DNA of 64,000 nucleotides from HdN1 sp964473645 (GCA_964473645.1 CAYYPW010000024.1:1-64000), one strand, 5' to 3'; numbered from the stretch's first letter, positions 48,214 through 57,210 are shown. The notes: generated from the letters alone by a model not told the origin. Translations and numbers: made by a program.

Positions 48214-51144
48214 TTAATCCGCTTTATCCGAACCGGTGGTTTCAGCCTTTGACGCTTGAGCATCTGCAAGCTGACGACGACGAGCTTCTCTGGGGTCATT
48301 GGAAGCACGTCTAACCGCTCCCGCATCACCGCCGGTATCCGACTCCGTGTTGGTCGGCGTTGAGGCGCTCGCCGGTGCGCTTACGACGGGTGCCACAGGT
48401 GCAGAGGCCGGCGCAGAGGTGCTCGTGTCTGCAACGAGTGGAGCAATTGATGTAACCGTTTCAGCGACCGGTGAGGGTGCTGACTCAGCAACAGAAACGG
48501 TTGCAAACGGCGTCGATCGCGGTGAATCAACAGTGGCTGCGATTTCCACGTTTGGCGTTATCACCACTGATGTCTCGACGTCAGACACGGACTGAGCATT
48601 CACTTCTGTGGCCGTATCTGCCACTGTTGCGATATCCGCTACCCCATTGCCCCCGTCTGCAGGCACCTGTGCTGCGCGCTCACCGGCTTGCAGTGCATTC
48701 TGACGACGCTTGCGTGTGTCATTGGGGTTGCGACGCTTGCCACGGCGTGCGTTTGGGTTGCCTTCATCGTCTGAGTCAGGGCTTTGGCCACGGCCACCTT
48801 GGCGGTCTTGACGATCACCACGATCCTGGCGTTGACCGCGCTGTTGACGCTCGGGGCGCTCGCCACCTTCGGCGCGTTCTTCACGCTCGCCGCGTTCGGG
48901 TCTTTCCCCACGTTCCTGGCGCTCACCACGTTCAGGACGGTCGCCGCGCTCTTGGCGTTCACCACGGTTGCGATCCCTGCCACCACGACCACGTTCCTGG
49001 CGATCACCACGTTGGGGTCTGTCCTGACGCTCCTGACGGCCTTCCTGCGGGGCTTGTTCTGCGGCTGGGACTTCTGCAGCGACTTCGCGCGGTTGTTCCT
49101 CGCGCGCTTCCTGTCCGCGCTGGCGGTTGTGTTGGCCACCTTGTTGGCGATTGTCGCGACCTTCACGATTGTCCCGCCCTTCGCGGCTGTCTCTTCCCTC
49201 GCGGCTTTCTTTGCCCTCGCGATTATCTCGTCCTTCGCGATTGTCTCTGCCCTCACGATTGTCTCGACTGCCGCGATCCCGATCTCTTTCGCCACGGTTG
49301 CGGCGATCGTTGCGGTTGCGTTGACGGTCGCGCTGCTGACGGCGCGGTTCTTCCTCGACGACCGGTTCAGGTACAACTTCTTCCTCAACGGGCTTCGGCG
49401 TGGAACCAAACAAATGAATGAACCAGGTGAACAGGCGTGCAAAAAATCCTGCTTCCTTCGGTGCATTCGGCACTGTTTCGGGCACTTCAGCAGCCACAGG
49501 TGCCTGGTCCATCGGCATCGGAGCAGGCTTGGAAGGCTTGATCATCTGCACAGCCGCTTCCTGACGCTTGATCGTATTCTCGATACCGAAAGAAACGACT
49601 TCTTCCTCTTCTTCCTCGATCTCGTTGATCAACTCATAACTCATGGTCGGCTGACCCGTCGTCGTCAGCTGATCATTACGGAAACGCGTCACTTCGAAGT
49701 GCGGGGTTTCCATGTTCGGGTTAGGAATGATCAGAATACGCACGTTATTCAGCTTTTCCTGACGTGCGATGTTTTCCCGTTTTTCGTTGAGCAGGTACGT
49801 GGCAACGTTTACCGGCACCTGCGCATGAATCTCAGCCGAGTTTTCTTTCATGGCCTCTTCTTCGATCAGGCGCATGATAGAAAGCGCCAGCGAATGAAGG
49901 TCACGGATATAACCCGTACCGTTACAACGTGGGCAGACGTGGCCGCTGGTTTCACCCAGAGACGGACGCAAACGTTGGCGAGAAAGCTCCATCAAACCGA
50001 AACGCGAAATGCGTCCCACCTGAATGCGCGCACGATCGATATCGAGTGCTTCCTTCAGGCGGTTTTCAACATCGCGCTGGTTTTTCTGATGATTCATGTC
50101 GATGAAATCGATCACGATCAGACCACCGATGTCGCGCAAACGTAATTGGCGGGCAATTTCGTCGGCGGCTTCGAGGTTGGTGTTTAGCGCGGTTTCTTCG
50201 ATATCAGCGCCTTTGGTGGCTTTCGAAGAGTTGATGTCGATAGACACCAGAGCTTCCGTCGGGTCGATGACAATCGAGCCGCCAGAAGGCAGTTTTACTT
50301 CACGCAAAAAGGCCGACTCGATCTGGCTTTCAATCTGATAACGGTTGAACAGTGGTACCGGATCTTTGTAGAGCTTGATCTTGCTTTCATACTGCGGCAT
50401 CACCTGACGCACAAAGCTCAACGCGTCCTGATACACCTCTGCAGTATCAACAATGACTTCCCCAATATCCTGACGCAAGTAATCGCGAATGGTACGGATG
50501 ATGACATTGCTTTCCTGATAGATCAGGAACGGTGAAGGACGGCTAACAGCGGCAGAGCTAATGGATTCCCACAATTGCAACAAATAGTCGAGATCCCATT
50601 GCAGCTCTTCCACCGAGCGGCCCACGCCAGCGGTACGCACGATGACGCCCATATCGTTGGGGATGTTGAGAGAATTTACGACTTCTTTGAGATCGGTACG
50701 TTCTTCGCCATCGATACGACGGGAGATACCGCCTGCGCGAGGGTTATTGGGCATCAACACCAAATAACGACCGGCCAGACTGATAAAGGTTGAAAGCGCC
50801 GCGCCCTTGGTGCCGCGTTCTTCCTTGCCGACTTGAATGATGACTTCCTGGCCTTCTTTCAAAACATCCTTGATCGTAAAACGACCCTGAATATCTTTGG
50901 GATTGCGAATGAAATAATCGCGGGAGATTTCCTTGAGGGGGAGAAAGCCATGGCGATCCGCGCCGAAATCAACGAAAGCGGCTTCCAGGCTGGGTTCCAG
51001 ACGGGTGATCTTTCCTTTGTAGATGTTGGCTTTTTTCTGTTCGCGGGTACGATGCTCAATATCGAGATCGTAAAGTTTTTGACCGTCTACTAACGCGACG
51101 CGGAATTCTTCCAGGTGCGTTGCATTGACTAACATTCTTTTCAT
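48214..51144 (-). CDS. rne: RNase E
   Basis: 976 aa. Catalytic half (1-520): MKRMLVNATH start, S1 domain with NIYKGKITRLEPSLEAAFVDFG, DNase-like domain with SIDINSSKATKG and IVIDFIDM (catalytic Asp pair), and the Zn-link CPRCNGTG. The C-terminal half is disordered, with an Arg/Asp/Gly/Glu-rich arm. This arm is built from NREGRD-like repeats (about nt 49135-49260) and RGERQER-like repeats (about nt 48800-49020), probably an RNA-binding and degradosome scaffold. The frame runs open to 51312, but MKRM at 51144 is the family start. A long leader lies upstream. Confidence 0.96.
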   Translation of the reverse strand: MKRMLVNATHLEEFRVALVDGQKLYDLDIEHRTREQKKANIYKGKITRLEPSLEAAFVDFGADRHGFLPLKEISRDYFIRNPKDIQGRFTIKDVLKEGQEVIIQVGKEERGTKGAALSTFISLAGRYLVLMPNNPRAGGISRRIDGEERTDLKEVVNSLNIPNDMGVIVRTAGVGRSVEELQWDLDYLLQLWESISSAAVSRPSPFLIYQESNVIIRTIRDYLRQDIGEVIVDTAEVYQDALSFVRQVMPQYESKIKLYKDPVPLFNRYQIESQIESAFLREVKLPSGGSIVIDPTEALVSIDINSSKATKGADIEETALNTNLEAADEIARQLRLRDIGGLIVIDFIDMNHQKNQRDVENRLKEALDIDRARIQVGRISRFGLMELSRQRLRPSLGETSGHVCPRCNGTGYIRDLHSLALSIMRLIEEEAMKENSAEIHAQVPVNVATYLLNEKRENIARQEKLNNVRILIIPNPNMETPHFEVTRFRNDQLTTTGQPTMSYELINEIEEEEEEVVSFGIENTIKRQEAAVQMIKPSKPAPMPMDQAPVAAEVPETVPNAPKEAGFFARLFTWFIHLFGSTPKPVEEEVVPEPVVEEEPRRQQRDRQRNRNDRRNRGERDRDRGSRDNREGRDNREGRDNREGKESREGRDSREGRDNREGRDNRQQGGQHNRQRGQEAREEQPREVAAEVPAAEQAPQEGRQERQDRPQRGDRQERGRGGRDRNRGERQERGDRPERGERQERGERPERGEREERAEGGERPERQQRGQRQDRGDRQDRQGGRGQSPDSDDEGNPNARRGKRRNPNDTRKRRQNALQAGERAAQVPADGGNGVADIATVADTATEVNAQSVSDVETSVVITPNVEIAATVDSPRSTPFATVSVAESAPSPVAETVTSIAPLVADTSTSAPASAPVAPVVSAPASASTPTNTESDTGGDAGAVRRASNDPREARRRQLADAQASKAETTGSDKAD

Positions 51145-51758
51145 GGATGTAGGGTTTCCACCTAATTGTTGCTGGTGTACGGCGCCCTTGAAAACGAAAA
51201 GAAGACTGGGTGTTGCACTTAACGCAAATGTGCCTCCAGGCGCTATAGACACCGGCCAGCCACTATCCAATTTGTGAGATAGCAGATGGCAGAATGGTCG
51301 ACACGGCGACACGTCGTCTTATGTGTCCGACCAGCAGGTGCTGCCCCTGGTTTGCCCGTCGTCGGATTCCAGCGGTTTGCGTGGAACTCCTGCGCGGGTT
51401 TGCGCGACAGAACCCTTTGGTGCGAGGCTCCATCATTCAATCAAGCGCTGCTCTCGTCATCGGCATGGCCGATGGTCGCGCTCAATCAATCTTCAAATCC
51501 TGTTTTCAAAAATGCGCTGCGTACGTTTATATCGCCCACTCTTACCGCAAAAACAACAGCGGGGCGTTGTGCACAGGGCTTGTCGCATCTTTAATGCTGA
51601 CAAGCGAGCCTTTGCGGTTGTGTGCGGGATTCCTGTTTAGGGAAAATCGGCACGGCACTAGGTTTCTGATAGAATCGCAGCCTTTGTTGCCGATTCTGAT
51701 ATCGAAGCAGGGTTTTACCTGCGTGCCTGGCCACCCCTGTCACGGCGTTGCGCTTCTA

Positions 51759-51794
51759 GAAACGATAGTAGTAACGAATGTAGTAGCGACAGTA
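51759..51794 (-). repeat. Three 12-nt repeats within the rne leader
   Basis: Units on the plus strand are GAAACGATAGTA, GTAACGAATGTA and GTAGCGACAGTA, abutting. They lie between the proposed rne promoter and the gene, so would be transcribed in the 5' leader. Confidence 0.6.
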
Positions 51795-51897
51795 ACGTGA
51801 ACCGCTTTCGTTTCATCCCCTCATTTAGTTGATTAAATGTGGCAGACGAAATGTGACGGCGGAGCCTTATCACACAAACATTGCAAAGGCAACCGAG

Positions 51898-51926
51898 ACT
51901 ATAGCAGGAAACTATAACCACATCAA
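51898..51926 (-). promoter_or_regulatory. Candidate rne promoter with a ~750-nt leader
   Basis: Reading the minus strand: TTGATG (51926-51921), 17-nt spacer, TATAGT (51903-51898; 5/6). Transcription would start near 51891, about 750 nt before the rne ATG. The 51145-52025 interval has no supported gene; frames in it lack homology and Shine-Dalgarno sites. In E. coli the rne 5' UTR carries the autoregulatory element, so a long leader fits. Confidence 0.4.
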
Positions 51927-51946
51927 ACGGATACCCTTAGGTTTCC

Positions 51947-51982
51947 CATAATCAGCACCATATTCAGCAAAATATTCGCCAA
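51947..51982 (+). repeat. Three 12-nt repeats upstream of rluC
   Basis: CATAATCAGCAC, CATATTCAGCAA and AATATTCGCCAA abut 43 nt before the rluC ATG. AT-rich; could overlap the rluC promoter. Confidence 0.5.
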
Positions 51983-52025
51983 AACCAGTGACTTGAATAG
52001 CCTAAGCGCTTAATCAGAGAGTTGA

Positions 52026-53033
52026 ATGCAGGAATCGACATTAAAACCGCAGTTTATCGAAGTAGACGCCGAGTACGCTGGCCAGCGCATTGACAACTTT
52101 TTGGTTGCACGCCTCAAAGGGGTGCCAAAATCAGTGGTTTACCGTTGTTTGCGTAAAGGCGAGGTGCGGGTAAACAAGGGCCGTATCAAGCCAGACTACC
52201 GCGTGCAGGCAGGAGATAGCATTCGTATCCCGCCATTACGCCGCCCAGATCCGGCAGCGGTGGGCGAGGTCAAAGTCGGTGACCGCATCAAGGAGTTGCT
52301 GGAGTCCAGTATATTGTACGAAGACGATGGCTTGATCGTGCTCAACAAACCCGCCGGTATTGCGGTGCATGGGGGGAGTGGTGTGAGTTGGGGCGTCATC
52401 GAAGCCTTGCGGGCCATCCGCCCCGAGGCCAAGCACTTAGAACTGGTGCATCGCCTCGACAAAGAAACCTCAGGTTGCCTGATGGTCGCCAAAAAGCGTT
52501 CGCGCTTAAAGAAACTGCATGAGCAGTTCCAGACGGGGCAAATACGCAAAACCTACCTGGCCCTGGTCGATGGCCGCTGGAAGGGCAAGTTCCACCGCAT
52601 TGAGGCGCCACTGCAGAAGTTTGGTGAACAATCCGGTGAGCGTTTTGTGAAAGTCTCCTCCGAAGGAAAGCCCTCGTGTACCGAATTTTCACTGGTACGT
52701 CATTTCGATGAGGCGACTCTTGTAGAGGCCAGCCCCTTGACCGGGCGAACGCACCAAATACGGGTGCATGCTTTGTTTGCAGGCCATCCCATTGTTGGCG
52801 ATGAAAAGTATTCGTCCAAAGAGAGTCAGCGTCTCTTTAAGGCGCGAGGTGCGGCACGCATGTTTTTGCATGCCAAGGCGCTTGAATTGCCTGTCGATAA
52901 ACAATTTTCTGGTGACAAGCAACAGTCAGGCGATAAACAACTGCCAGGTGCTAAGCAGACGCTGGTATTTGAAGCCCCCCTTGATGACGCTTTTCAAGGC
53001 TTTCTTGACATCCTATCGGCAGAGAAGAAGTAA
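52026..53033 (+). CDS. rluC: RluC, 23S rRNA pseudouridine synthase
   Basis: 335 aa. N-terminal S4 RNA-binding domain (about 20-75), then the RluA-type catalytic domain with LVHRLDKETSG (Asp145 catalytic) and TGRTHQIRVH. Modifies U955/2504/2580 in E. coli. Near the C-terminus an in-frame insert of three 18-nt units (52896-52949) encodes DKQFSG, DKQQSG, DKQLPG, not expected in the family. Divergent from rne, as in E. coli. Confidence 0.95.
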   Translation: MQESTLKPQFIEVDAEYAGQRIDNFLVARLKGVPKSVVYRCLRKGEVRVNKGRIKPDYRVQAGDSIRIPPLRRPDPAAVGEVKVGDRIKELLESSILYEDDGLIVLNKPAGIAVHGGSGVSWGVIEALRAIRPEAKHLELVHRLDKETSGCLMVAKKRSRLKKLHEQFQTGQIRKTYLALVDGRWKGKFHRIEAPLQKFGEQSGERFVKVSSEGKPSCTEFSLVRHFDEATLVEASPLTGRTHQIRVHALFAGHPIVGDEKYSSKESQRLFKARGAARMFLHAKALELPVDKQFSGDKQQSGDKQLPGAKQTLVFEAPLDDAFQGFLDILSAEKK

Positions 53034-53036
53034 TTT

Positions 53037-53684
53037 GTGAAGTACGAATGCGTTATTTTTGATTGGGACGGCACGCTGGTGGATTCGTTGGGGCGTATTG
53101 TTGGCAGCATGCGAGCTGCCGCCTTCGAGGTGGGTGCCTCTGATCGCAGCGATAGCCAGATAAAGGATATTATCGGCCTCGAACTGGTAGAGGCGATTGC
53201 CACGCTCTATCCTGAATTGCCTCACCCGAAAGTGCTCGATATGCGTGACCGGTACTCGCGCATTTATCTTGAGTTTGAACAAGACCCCACCCGCTTTTTT
53301 ATCGGTATTCCAGAAATACTGGCTGACCTGCGAGCCGCATCAGGCATATTGGGTGTGGCGACGGGTAAAAGTCGGCGTGGGCTTGATCGTGTCATGAGTG
53401 CATTGTCAGCACATGAAATGTTTCATGCGACACGTTGTGCCGACGAAACAAAAGGTAAACCAGAGCCCGATATGGTCCTGGAACTGCTTGATACGTTGAA
53501 CGTACCCGTGCAGCGCGCGGTCATGGTGGGTGATAGCCATTTTGACCTGGAAATGGCGCGTCGCGCAGGGGTTGCCAGTATTGGCGTAGGCTGGGGCGCG
53601 CAAAACATCGATCGGTTGGCTGAATTTACTGATGCCGTGTGTGTTGACAGTGTCCCTGCACTGCGGAAGGCATTAGGCATCTGA
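53037..53684 (+). CDS. HAD-superfamily hydrolase (phosphoglycolate phosphatase-like)
   Basis: 215 aa. Motif I FDWDGTLVDS (about 8-17), motif II VATGKS, motif III Lys in KGKPEPDM and motif IV VGDSHFDLEMARRAG are intact, with a helical cap between. Usually annotated as phosphoglycolate phosphatase-like; substrate not certain. GTG start 3 nt after rluC; the same pair is conserved in Pseudomonas. Confidence 0.92.
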   Translation: MKYECVIFDWDGTLVDSLGRIVGSMRAAAFEVGASDRSDSQIKDIIGLELVEAIATLYPELPHPKVLDMRDRYSRIYLEFEQDPTRFFIGIPEILADLRAASGILGVATGKSRRGLDRVMSALSAHEMFHATRCADETKGKPEPDMVLELLDTLNVPVQRAVMVGDSHFDLEMARRAGVASIGVGWGAQNIDRLAEFTDAVCVDSVPALRKALGI

Positions 53685-53743
53685 AAACGCCAGGTAGAAT
53701 TAAAAATTTCCAAGACATATAAAAACGAAAATGGGTGCAGTGA

Positions 53744-54835
53744 ATGGACGATAACGACAATAAACACTACGACAACAGAAATAGTGACAGCAGAAATAGC
53801 GATAGCCGAAGCAACGAGCAGCAACGTGCAAATCGCCCGCAAGGACAGCAGCGTCATCAGGGGCGCGATAGAAATCATTTCAATCGCCCACGTAACAATC
53901 GTGAATGGCAATTGCTCGAAAAATTACTGATGCAATCCGGTCAGGAGCAGAAACGCGCGCGTCGTTGGGGCATCTTTTTCAAGTTTCTGATGTTTGCTTA
54001 TTTGTTTATTGCATTGATGGTATTTGCGCCCGGTGCGTGGGAGGGCGGTGACATGCAAGGAGCAAGCAAACCTCATACAGCATTGATAGATGTCAATGGC
54101 GTCATCATGCCAGATGGCGACGTTGATGCCGATAAACTGGCAAGCGGGTTGCGTAAAGCCTTCAAAGCTGAGCATTCCAAAGCAATCATCCTGCGCATTA
54201 ACAGCCCCGGCGGAAGCCCGGTGCAATCGGGTACCGCTTATCGCGAAATCAAACGTTTGCGCGCCAAGTATCCTGATAAGAAGGTCTATGCGGTAATTAC
54301 AGATATTGGGGCATCTGGCGCCTATTATATTGCAGCTGCGGCCGACGAAATCTATGCCGACCCCGCCAGCCTGGTCGGGTCCATTGGTGTCATCAGCGAA
54401 GGTTTTGGTTACGTGGGTGGCATGGAAAAGGTAGGTGTTGAGCGTCGTGTGATTACCTCTGGTGAAAACAAAGCGTTTCTTGATCCTTTCTCGCCACTTG
54501 ATCCAAAACACAAAGAATTTTTCTCGGTTGTTCTTGGAAACGTGCACCAGCAGTTTATTAACGCCGTTAAAGAGGGGCGTGGTGATCGCTTGAAATCCAG
54601 TTCAGAAGTATTCAGTGGGCTGGTATGGTCAGGCGAACAGGCTTTGCCCCTAGGGTTGATCGATGGTTTTGGCAGCCCGGGCTCGGTGGCGCGCGATGTT
54701 ATCAAGGCCCACAAAATTGTGGACTATAGCGTGCGCCCAAGTCCCTTTGAATCCTTTGCAAATTCGGTTGGTGTGAGTTTCGCCAAAACTATTTCAAGTG
54801 AACTAGGCTTGTCGGCGTTACAAAAACTCAGGTAA
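53744..54835 (+). CDS. sppA: SppA-type S49 signal peptide peptidase
   Basis: 363 aa, the short (single-domain) SppA form. The N-terminus is an Asn/Asp/Ser/Arg-rich cytosolic tail with three 15-nt repeats (53774-53818). A membrane anchor at about 76-97 follows. Serine protease domain with RINSPGGSPVQSG, catalytic Ser191 in GASGAYYIAAAADEIYA and Lys243 in SGENKAFLDPF. Degrades cleaved signal peptides in the membrane. ATG 53744, 59 nt after the HAD gene. Confidence 0.93.
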   Translation: MDDNDNKHYDNRNSDSRNSDSRSNEQQRANRPQGQQRHQGRDRNHFNRPRNNREWQLLEKLLMQSGQEQKRARRWGIFFKFLMFAYLFIALMVFAPGAWEGGDMQGASKPHTALIDVNGVIMPDGDVDADKLASGLRKAFKAEHSKAIILRINSPGGSPVQSGTAYREIKRLRAKYPDKKVYAVITDIGASGAYYIAAAADEIYADPASLVGSIGVISEGFGYVGGMEKVGVERRVITSGENKAFLDPFSPLDPKHKEFFSVVLGNVHQQFINAVKEGRGDRLKSSSEVFSGLVWSGEQALPLGLIDGFGSPGSVARDVIKAHKIVDYSVRPSPFESFANSVGVSFAKTISSELGLSALQKLR

Positions 54836-54847
54836 TTAGATGTGATA

Positions 54848-54887
54848 CCGCCTGCTTTCAGTTTATTAAATGGCTGAGAGCAGGTGG
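54848..54887. terminator. Hairpin between convergent sppA and tetR genes
   Basis: CCGCCTGCTTTCAG (54848-54861) pairs with CTGAGAGCAGGTGG (54874-54887) with two G-U pairs and a 12-nt loop. No strong U-tract on the plus strand, so termination is likely but unproven. Confidence 0.45.
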
Positions 54888-54905
54888 CTGAATATAGAAA
54901 TCAGA

Positions 54906-55559
54906 TTAGTTTTTGGGACAGTTCAATAATTGCGACGCCAAAATTTGCAGCGATGCAGTCAGTGCATCCGCACTGGGCGGTTGAGGCGACAGATTCTCGG
55001 GCGACGTGTTGGTTTCCATGCTTAATCGCATGAGTGCTGCGCCATGTACCGCTGACATAAACTCCATGGCAGATACCTGGCGTGCATGTTCTTCCTTCGT
55101 TGCTTTATGTAACAGTGCATCTAAGCGGCCTAGCAGTTGTGTCATTTCAGGTGGCAACTGACCACTTGCATGCATCGAGTATCGGCGATTGGTTGCGTCA
55201 TACCCCAAAGGTACTGATAAATCCCTTAATATCAGGCGAAAATACGCCGGATTTCCTACCAAAAAATCAGCTAATTCCTTAACGCCGCGCATAAGGGTAT
55301 TGCAGGCAGTTTCCCCTGGGCGAGCCACATAAAATGCCGAAAATGCTGAATTGATACGCGCGCCCATGGCTGCGAGAATATCTTCTCGACCGCTAAAATG
55401 GGCGTAAACAGAAGGCAGTTTAATACCGATTTTGTCGGCCACTTCCTGAAGTTTTAAATGCTCAATACCGTGAATGGCCGCAAGCGCTTCGGCCTCGTCA
55501 ATGATGCGCTCTTTTGTGTTGCGACGACGAGGCCGTGCTGTCGACTGATCTTCCGTCAT
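54906..55559 (-). CDS. TetR-family transcriptional regulator
   Basis: 217 aa. HTH region (about 15-60) with KLQEVADKIGIKLPSVYAHFSGREDILAA. C-terminal helices have no recognisable ligand signature. Its insertion between sppA and maf breaks the usual Pseudomonas order, so it is an addition here. The AGGAAA-N7-TTTCCT inverted repeat 43 nt upstream may be its own operator. Confidence 0.85.
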   Translation of the reverse strand: MTEDQSTARPRRRNTKERIIDEAEALAAIHGIEHLKLQEVADKIGIKLPSVYAHFSGREDILAAMGARINSAFSAFYVARPGETACNTLMRGVKELADFLVGNPAYFRLILRDLSVPLGYDATNRRYSMHASGQLPPEMTQLLGRLDALLHKATKEEHARQVSAMEFMSAVHGAALMRLSMETNTSPENLSPQPPSADALTASLQILASQLLNCPKN

Positions 55560-55601
55560 AAATCCCGCTCCGCTTGGGGATGAACTACTTAGACAAAGAC
55601 C

Positions 55602-55620
55602 AGGAAATTGCTTGTTTCCT
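55602..55620. promoter_or_regulatory. Inverted repeat upstream of tetR, candidate operator
   Basis: Perfect 6-bp arms AGGAAA and TTTCCT around TTGCTTG. It lies in the 123-nt gap between maf and tetR, at the place expected for TetR autoregulation. Confidence 0.35.
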
Positions 55621-55682
55621 AGCCTAATAATCTAAGTGTAGACGGTATTTTTTGTGCCGATGCAAGTTTCAACAACCCTTTG

Positions 55683-56261
55683 TCAGGGCAAATCGATCCC
55701 AAATTTATGCAGCATTTCGACAAGGAGTATCAAAGGTAAACCGATCAACGTGTTAGGGTCTCGACCTTCAAGTGATTTGAAAAGAGTGATTCCGAACCCC
55801 TCGGATTTAAAGCTTCCTGCACAGTTAAAAGGCGCTTCCTTGTCAACATAGCGTGCTATTTGATCATGGTTGAGTGTTCGAAAATTGACGTCGTACGTTT
55901 CCATATCAAGTACATGACGTCTGGTTTTTGCGTCATAAACACAAAGGCTGGTGAAAAAGCGTACACGTTTGCCACTGCTGGCGGTGAGTTGTTCGATTGC
56001 CTTTTCGCGGGTGCCTGGCTTGCCATTGATCTGCCCATCTAGCACTGATACCTGGTCACTGGCAATAATCAGCGCCTGAGGATGCGTCATTGCAACGGCT
56101 TGCGCTTTCGTCAGGGCTAGGCGTTTGACCAGCGCATCTGCAGGTTCATCAGCAAAGGGGGTTTCATCCACTTTGGGGGAGTGGCAGACAAAAGGAAGCC
56201 CAAGTTTTTCAAGCAGCTGCTTTCTGAACAGCGAGCTTGAGCCCAGCACGATCTGTGTCAT
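55683..56261 (-). CDS. Maf/YceF-family nucleotide pyrophosphatase
   Basis: 192 aa. Start motif VLGSSSLFRKQLLEKLGL, SPKVDETPF, the acidic ASDQVSVLDG and NGKPGTREKAIEQL are typical of the YceF (m7GTP pyrophosphatase) group. ATG 56261 has AAGGA about 10 nt upstream and is preferred over ATG 56279. Divergent from yceD. Confidence 0.92.
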   Translation of the reverse strand: MTQIVLGSSSLFRKQLLEKLGLPFVCHSPKVDETPFADEPADALVKRLALTKAQAVAMTHPQALIIASDQVSVLDGQINGKPGTREKAIEQLTASSGKRVRFFTSLCVYDAKTRRHVLDMETYDVNFRTLNHDQIARYVDKEAPFNCAGSFKSEGFGITLFKSLEGRDPNTLIGLPLILLVEMLHKFGIDLP

Positions 56262-56434
56262 GTGTTGATATCCTTTCATAGGGAGTGGCGAATCATCGTA
56301 ACTAACGTATACGATGACGCGAAAATTCTGTCAGAACAACCCGTTAGGACATGGAGAGTAGTGTTCCATGTGACGGGATTGTTGCGCAAAATGTTTTTGA
56401 CATGCCTGTGATCAATCCCTATTATTGCGCGCTT

Positions 56435-56986
56435 ATGTTTGAAAGAGTACTCCCCGACACTGTAAAACCCTTTAAGCTGGCGCGTCAAAACGCTCGGCTG
56501 ATCGGTCTTGTGCCTTTGTCAGCATTCGAAAATCTCTCATCCGGGCTCGCCCTAACGGCAGCGCCAGACGATGTGAAAGTCGATGTCCGCTTTGAAACCG
56601 GTCCTGGTGGAGTGGCTCTTTTGTCTGGTCAGCTGGCGGCAACGATACCATTTCAATGCCAACGCTGTCTGGAACCTGTATCCGTTGAAGTCAGTGCAAG
56701 CGTGCAGGTGGCGGTATTCGATCAGGAAGTTGACGAAGACACGCTACCTGAAGGCTATGAACCCCTCAAGGTTGATGGCGAACAGGTTCGCCTCGTTGAA
56801 TTGATTGAACAGGAACTCATTCTTGCAGCGCCTATCATTCCCACCCACGAGCATTGTGAGTGGGTGGCAGTGCCGGAGCCGCAGGAAACGATTGAGGAAC
56901 CCGCTGAGGTCGAACCTCAGAAAGAGAGTCCTTTTGCAGGCTTGTCCGAGTTGCTCGCAAAAAGCAAACAGCCCGGTAAAAAGTAA
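56435..56986 (+). CDS. yceD: YceD (DUF177), 23S rRNA accumulation protein
   Basis: 183 aa. Begins MFERVLPDTVKPFKLAR; CQRC (in IPFQCQRCLEPV) and VELIEQELILAAPIIPTHEHC are DUF177 hallmarks. In E. coli it is linked to rRNA accumulation and is co-transcribed with rpmF. The frame extends upstream to 56351, but family proteins start near 56435. rpmF follows after 35 nt. Confidence 0.88.
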   Translation: MFERVLPDTVKPFKLARQNARLIGLVPLSAFENLSSGLALTAAPDDVKVDVRFETGPGGVALLSGQLAATIPFQCQRCLEPVSVEVSASVQVAVFDQEVDEDTLPEGYEPLKVDGEQVRLVELIEQELILAAPIIPTHEHCEWVAVPEPQETIEEPAEVEPQKESPFAGLSELLAKSKQPGKK

Positions 56987-57021
56987 AACGTTTACGTTGT
57001 ATAGATCAGGAGCTCAGAACC

Positions 57022-57207
57022 ATGGCAGTTCAGCAAAACCGTAAAACCCGTTCCAAGCGCGGCATGCGCCGTTCACATGATGCGCTGACCAAGCCAGCTC
57101 TGGCCGAAGACAAAACTACCGGTGAAGTGCATCGCCGTCATCACATTACGCCCGATGGTTTTTATCGTGGCCGCCAAGTGATCGCGCCCAAAGTTAGCGA
57201 AGAATAA
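57022..57207 (+). CDS. rpmF: Ribosomal protein L32
   Basis: 61 aa. MAVQQNRKTRSKRGMRRSHDA opening and HHITPDGFYRGRQV ending. It lacks the four zinc Cys of the C+ form, as in most gammaproteobacteria. Shine-Dalgarno AGGAG is present. Linked to plsX by 3 nt. Confidence 0.97.
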   Translation: MAVQQNRKTRSKRGMRRSHDALTKPALAEDKTTGEVHRRHHITPDGFYRGRQVIAPKVSEE

Positions 57208-57210
57208 GCC

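Noticed and set aside
48471..50145. Long open frames on the plus strand opposite rne (up to 453 codons)
   Set aside because: They mirror the repeat-rich RNase E coding sequence, show only repetitive Leu/Ala/Thr or Arg/Ser-rich text and have no family resemblance.
51286..51800. Frames of up to 168 codons in the rne-rluC gap
   Set aside because: No Shine-Dalgarno site or recognisable motif; composition and position fit an untranslated leader.
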